A DNA stretch of 64,000 nt from Mycteria americana (taxonomy: Eukaryota > Chordata > Aves > Ciconiiformes > Ciconiidae). Positions 58,710 to 64,000 of the stretch are shown here, in pieces. The notes below the pieces were generated by a model, which saw only the letters and a list, made by a program, of their open reading frames with translations, ran no database searches and had not been told where the DNA came from. The stretch spans positions 32,238,501 through 32,302,500 of the forward strand of contig NC_134368.1 of the NCBI RefSeq assembly GCF_035582795.1, read 5' to 3'. Numbering within the stretch: position 1 is the first letter of the stretch; every line of letters begins with the position of its first letter. The translations under genes and the position numbers were made by a program.

Positions 58710-58757
58710 CGCCGCGCCTCGGGAGCGCTCGCCGTGCCTCGGGAGCGCTCGCCGTGC
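58710..58757 (+). repeat. 20-bp tandem duplication in the CpG island
   Basis: gcctcgggagcgctcgccgt occurs twice head to tail, with a partial third upstream. Confidence 0.85.
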
Positions 58758-59036
58758 GGGGCCGCCTGCCATTGTGCTGGAGGCGAGGGGGTGCGTGGGT
58801 GCGTGGGTGCGGGCGCGCGCCTGTGTCCGCGCCGCTTTGTGTCGCCCATCCCAGGCGGTTTTTGCTCCGTGCGGCATTTCGCTTGCTGATGCCGACGACG
58901 AGCAAGCGTGGCGGGGTACGACGCGAGCGGAGGCGGCTGCGGGGGGAGGACAGCCGAAAAACCACCGCATGTAAGTAGGTACCTGCCGACGTTCGGCTGC
59001 CTTTGTTCCATGGAAGGTGTAAGGAGGCGTGCGGGT

Positions 59037-59097
59037 GATGGACTCGATGATCTTAAAGGTCTTCTCCAACCTCCACGATTCTGTGATTCTGTGATTT
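59037..59097 (+). mobile_element. Very short CR1 3' tail, sense orientation
   Basis: gatggactcgatgatcttaa, ggtcttctccaacct and two attctgtg tail units: the last ~60 bp of a CR1 element, inserted at the edge of the CpG island just after the second candidate donor. Confidence 0.9.
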
Positions 59098-62000
59098 TTC
59101 GGGAGGTGCTACGTTACTGCTGCCGGGGAATTCAATGCCTGGGCTGGTTCGTTCAAATTCCCTCTATTTTTCCTTTGTTAGCGTTTTCCCAGAGAGTCCT
59201 GTAGCCTTTCAGCTTTGCTGAGAAGCAGGAGCTGTCAGAAAGATGACTTTGTTTCACACGATGCCTCTCCAGAGCAGCATTGCTTTGTTTAAGCTCCCGT
59301 AAGCCATTTATCATATAAGTGCCACGACGTTTTAATGAGCTATGAAATCTGCTGCTTTTCACGGTTGAAAGGCGGTGGCACCTCGCTTCTGTTTCGTACC
59401 CTTTCCTTAAGAACCGGAGCAGGTAAGCTAGGGGCAATATTATTTTCCAGGGGAAAGTGTTGTCTTGCACAACCTTTCCAGTTAGCAAAGGTCTGCTTTA
59501 GAGATAGAAATACGTGTAACACGAATCTTTTCTATGTCATTAAGAGATTTTTAATGAATGAGGGATTGGTTTTTTTCATTAATTTTGCCGGTATTAACAA
59601 GAGTCAGTTACAAATCTGCTTCTCTGTAGTTGTAGTATGCGAAACATCATTATACCTCTGCTCTGTCATTTTAAGTGTAAAAATGCCCAGTTAAAAACAC
59701 AGTTCAAGGGGTAAATAGAGACCTGGAAACCACAACTCTGCATCCTGAAAATTTAATATGCCTGACAATAATGGCACTGAAAGTGATCTGCTGTTGGGCG
59801 GATGGGGGATGGGGGCACGGAGGAAGGGAAGAGTGATTTGCAGCCACAGGCCTAATAACAGATATTCTGTCGATAATAGGTCTGTAGATAATATAATTCG
59901 TTATATTCCCAAACACATTTTCTGTACTTACCTTAAACTGTGAATAGCAATTGTATGAGGAGAGCTTTTTTCTTAGAATCCGAGCTATTTAAGCTAGCCG
60001 ATAGCAGTAACACGTAGCAGGTCCTATATTTTAACAGATTAAAGGTGATAAACTGGAGTCAGAACTGACTTCTATTTGGCATTTAGTAATGCATGCTCAA
60101 GAAATTCCCCTCACCAAAATAATTCTAATTGCACCTTGCACAGAAAATTAAGTCTTTTAACTGTATCAAAACATTAATCAGTAGGCATAAATGTTATTGT
60201 GAGTTTCTTCAACAAAGCCATTGATGTTTTTTAATACAGGCAGTAGTTAGCAGTTCTGCATATAACTTAGTTTACGTGGTTTGAATCCAGGTCAGGAATT
60301 CATCTAATTGACAAATCCAACTCTTCCTTGGCTGCTATCATTTTATCAGATTAGAGGCTGTGTTTGGTTTTGAGTATTTCATTGCAACAATTAGTTTGAA
60401 TTTAACACTGTGAAGTGTATCGAAAATTTATATGAAAGTGATTTGTGTATTTATTTATGTCCCAGTTTGATGATAATTACAAGAATTACCTTGAAATCTT
60501 TATTAATAAATATGGCACGTAGCAAAGAGATTGCTGCTGGTTGTTATTGGGTCTTTTTTCTCCAATAGGAAAAAGTATTTCAGAACATCCTGTTCTAAAA
60601 TTAAGGACCCTTTTCAAATATCTATTTGGACAATCCTGCATTTTAGAGAGAATTGCTTCACACTAATGAACAATGATTATTTTTTCCTGTATGCTGTATA
60701 ATGGCATTTTTTAAAGTGCACTGGTAGCAAACACCAGTGGTGCAAAGTACAAATATCTTGCTGTGTTCTGTGCTAAGACATTGACTTTTTTCTTTTTTTT
60801 TTTTTTCCTAAGTTTGTTCCTTATAGGTCTTATTTTGGTCTGTTTTCTTGTGAGGTTATGCAGGTAGTGGCAGTGGCGGATTGGTAATGCATCAGGTAAA
60901 ATGGTTTTTTTAACATCCAGTTCCTGAAAACTTAAACAAAATATATTTACTTTTTAAAGTGAGAGTTACTATGGCAATAGTATTTCATTTTAATTGCAGA
61001 TACTAAAAAGCAGCCTTTTTAGTTTCACACTTCTGATTACAGCAATAAGAATAACTTTTGCAATTTATTCTGCTTTGCCTGTTAGTCACTCTGAACACTG
61101 TTTTGCCAGGTATTTCAGTTGCTGAAAATTGATATATCTGTGTGAGTAATGTAGCTTAGGGTTATTTCAATATATTCCTACTGTAGATGTGTCAGGTAAG
61201 CTCTTTTTAAATAAGAAATACATGGCATAATAAGTGTTGACTGAAATGTGATGATGAGTTTATGAATATGAATATATTTAGTTGTTGTTTTACAATGAAG
61301 TCTAACATAAACAGAATTTTTATATAGACAGTGTAAGCTTAAATGACTGTGTTTTGACTTTTTTTCCTCACAAGCCAAGAGAAGAAACATTTTTTTTTTC
61401 ATATTCTGAATTATTCATATTTGAAAATCGCTGACTCTGATTGTTAGGAGGGATTTGGTTTTTTTCCTCGTTCAAAATCAATGCACAGTCTTTATTCCAT
61501 AAAGGCCCAAATAAGAGACTTATAGCAAATATAGATAAGCCTACTACTGGCACGTTAGAAAAGTACAGTCGATTTCTTTAGAGTCAACAGACTCAAGGCA
61601 ATGTAGTTGCATAATAGCTTCCATCAGCATGATGCAAATGTTGAGATGCTCTAAACACCTATATATTGTCATTGATCCCATGTATTTGAATAAGATTTAA
61701 TAAAGTTGTATGAAGTGTATGTTAGAATAGAATTCATTGGTTTTGAATAACGTGATAGAAGGCAACAAAGTTACGGTGTCAACTTTAATTACATTAGTGC
61801 TTCCACTGGAGGGGCCAACTTCTATTTTTTAATCTATTATTTAAATCAATTAGTGATGGATAAAAAGTGTGTTTGTTTCCATGGAGACTCTGCGAGTTCT
61901 GTCTTTAGGAAACAATGAGTTGTTGTGTAGACCTTACACTTATTGTTTCCCATCACTTCCTGATGGGACGTTCACTCCTTTTGATTCTCTGTATTGCATA

Positions 62001-64000
62001 TCACATGATTTCTTTGTTTAAGAATTAAAATATATTTTGTCAGAAGCATACAGCATTTACCCATACTTTACATTCAGCATTTACGCTTATATTGATGAAG
62101 TCTTACAAGGAAATAAAATTGACTTGTAACAAATAATTTTTAATTAATCCTGTTCAAGCGCCAGTGTGTCACATGGGCTGAATCACAGTGATTTGTTAAT
62201 TAAGTTTGGTGGGAAGAAAAATGTAAAGATCTTGCTGCATGTTATCCTGGGTAAATGCCTTATGCTGCTGTTGCGCAACATGTTAAGTGAAGATGATTCA
62301 GATGCTACTATAAATGTATAAAGTACATCAATACATTTTTTAACATAGTTCCGTTTCTCCTTTGTATATGCATACTGTATGCCAAATTACAGAAATACAA
62401 GTTTCATGCCTCTAACAAGGCCATTTAAGAAAATACTGTTATATTCAGCTTAATTCATGGGACAGAGTGATGTAGCTAAGTAAGGGTAGTTATAACTTTT
62501 CTGTTGACTGCCTTCATTTGTGATAACCAACACATATAGTAAAATCGGTTAAGTCAAATACTTCACATCCCAAAGATGCTTTGAAATGGTTAAGCTTATC
62601 ATTTTAATGATAAGACATATGCAAGCTTTATTTTCTTCACATTTACTGCCTTAAGAAAAACTATATGAAAATGTTCCAAATAAGTAAAAGCTTTCCTCGC
62701 ACTTCAGTGTTCAGGTGTGCAAAATGCTGTGCACGTTGCTGACCTGCTTGAGCATCTTTTTCATTACTCAGCGTGTTTTGAAAGCCAGCAGTCAAACTTG
62801 GGCAGCTTCATAAAGCAGCTCAATCTAGTGATTTGTGGTGAGGCTTCTACAGGAGGATGCTGCACGTAAGAGATTATGTTTATTGTTAAGTTGAAATGTG
62901 GAGGGAGCGTGATGAAACGAATTAAAGTGAACTGAACCATACAAGATACTGACTTTCATGTTGCTCTTCAAAGAAAGTTGATTTTCTTCAAAGTAACATG
63001 CTGTCTTTCTCTGTGACCTTTAATAAAGCCACGTCTGAAACTCTTTAGCACAGGGTTGGGAAAAAAAAAAGGTACAAATATGGTGATCTTTGGAACAGTT
63101 TGGCCCAGAAGAGAAAGAAAAATAGTGATTGAAACCCATGTGAACCCATGGTATCTATGGGTATCTGTTGGCACACGCACGATATAGTTGGCTTGAGTGG
63201 GACCTTCTGCCAACAAAATTGAACTGGCTTCCCCATTGTAAAACCTCTTTTCTGTTGCTTATAACTTTGGCAAGTTTTAACCATGTAGGCTGTAGTTCAT
63301 CACATGTCTTTATGACTCAGGCTAATTTTTAATTCATCCACATGATTAATTGAGAATTAGACTAATTGTTTTGCCTTGTTAAAAAAAAAAAAATCCTAAG
63401 ACCTTTTGGAAACATGGTATTGTTGTTCTGGTTTGCATCTGGGCTCCAGATCCTGCTAAGGCAGTGTCCTGTTATCAAAGATTTGCATTTTTACCATCTT
63501 CATGAAAGCCTGCCCAAATTTTCTGTCTTATGTTTTCAGAACATTGTAGTTTTAACACATTCACCTGTGAAAACTTGAGCAAATAAAATGAGAGATTCCA
63601 CCTTTATTCAACACGCAGTACTACAGAGTATTTTCAACAGTGACCTCAGTTGTGCTTGCCACATCCACAGTTGACATGTAACCGGAGAGGGACTGTGAAT
63701 ATACTGGAGATGGAATTAAAATTCGGTTATTCAATAGGACAAAGATACTGTAGTTACCAACTGTATAAGGAAGGGATTGGGTCGTAATTCTTTAGAAGAG
63801 CTGTGGTTTATGGTAGATTACATGAGGAGCTGCTTCAATAAAGACAAACATTGTGTTGTGATGTATAGATAGGACACCAGCATGGAAGATGCGAGAAGTG
63901 ATACTTTCGCTCCACACAATAGTCCTCCTCAGCGGTAACACCATATCCAGCTGGGGTGCACACTTCAAGAAAGATGCGGATGAATTGGAGTGAATCCAGC
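59098..64000 (+). other. AT-rich sequence downstream of the second CpG island
   Basis: No coding exon, RNA gene or mobile element recognised. If the island is the CRACD promoter this is its first intron. A small hairpin (cactggt/accagtg) lies at about 60720-60744 and poly-T runs occur near 60786. Confidence 0.5.

Larger units (their letters stand above)
58130..59005 (+). promoter_or_regulatory. CRACD: Second CpG island, inferred CRACD (KIAA1211) promoter and 5' exon
   Basis: Dense CpG and GC with simple internal duplications. Two good donors on the plus strand, cag|gtgaga (intron from 58561) and cat|gtaagt (intron from 58971), would suit alternative first exons. The next gene after CEP135 in other vertebrates is CRACD on the same strand, with 5' non-coding exons and a long first intron. 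No CRACD coding sequence is visible here, so the assignment rests on synteny. Confidence 0.5.

Noticed and set aside
58122-59069. Open frames of 281, 227 and 180 aa on both strands
   Set aside because: Same GC-rich island artefact: frames overlap on both strands, translations are Ala/Arg/Pro-rich, and they run across candidate splice donors.
1-64000. CRISPR arrays, prokaryotic operons, tRNA or rRNA genes
   Set aside because: No spaced direct repeats, ribosome binding sites or cloverleaf/rRNA sequence were seen. The tandem repeats present are microsatellites, LTR repeats or short duplications.

Overview
The window reads as vertebrate nuclear DNA, most likely from a bird. It has small coding exons with GT-AG introns, two CpG islands, CR1-type LINE fragments including the bird-typical 5'-truncated form with an ATTCTGTGA-like 3' tail, and ERVL-like solo LTRs of types common in neoavian genomes. 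There are no operons or prokaryote-style genes; most long open frames are chance frames in introns, GC-rich islands or repeats. Species was not determined.

Layout, all genes on the + strand. (1) 1-10.4 kb: the 3' end of EXOC1 (exocyst subunit Sec3), seven coding exons covering the last ~382 residues, stop at 9381-9383, then a 3' UTR with several poly(A) signals. (2) 10.64-11.59 kb: a CpG island, the inferred CEP135 promoter and non-coding first exon. (3) 16.79-51.38 kb: the complete CEP135 coding sequence in 25 coding exons. All splice phases close and the 1150-residue product is close to the 1140 residues of human CEP135. (4) 51.4-58.1 kb: CEP135 3' UTR and an intergenic interval with an LTR, an LTR fragment, a CR1 copy, a consensus CTCF core and an unexplained exon-like ORF. 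(5) 58.13-59.0 kb: a second CpG island with two good splice donors. By the vertebrate order EXOC1-CEP135-CRACD (KIAA1211) it is inferred to be the CRACD 5' end; no CRACD coding exon is in the window. (6) 59.1-64 kb: AT-rich DNA without recognisable genes, inferred to be the first CRACD intron.

The two genes act in different processes: EXOC1 tethers secretory vesicles at the plasma membrane, and CEP135 is a coiled-coil scaffold of the centriole cartwheel and wall. Their adjacency is ancestral synteny rather than a functional unit.

Mobile DNA accounts for most of the recognisable non-genic content. There is a sense-oriented 1.1-kb LTR in CEP135 intron 5, an antisense LTR in intron 15, a related antisense LTR downstream of CEP135, an older LTR in an EXOC1 intron, a probable LTR of another family in intron 19, CR1 pieces in introns 10 and 13 and in the 3' intergenic region, and an ancient CR1/L3-like LINE in intron 1. 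I found no convincing new system. The observations most worth checking are the CEP135 C-terminal splice choice, the sense LTR just before exon 6, a pair of perfect hairpins in intron 13, and the orphan exon-like ORF and CTCF core between CEP135 and the second CpG island.
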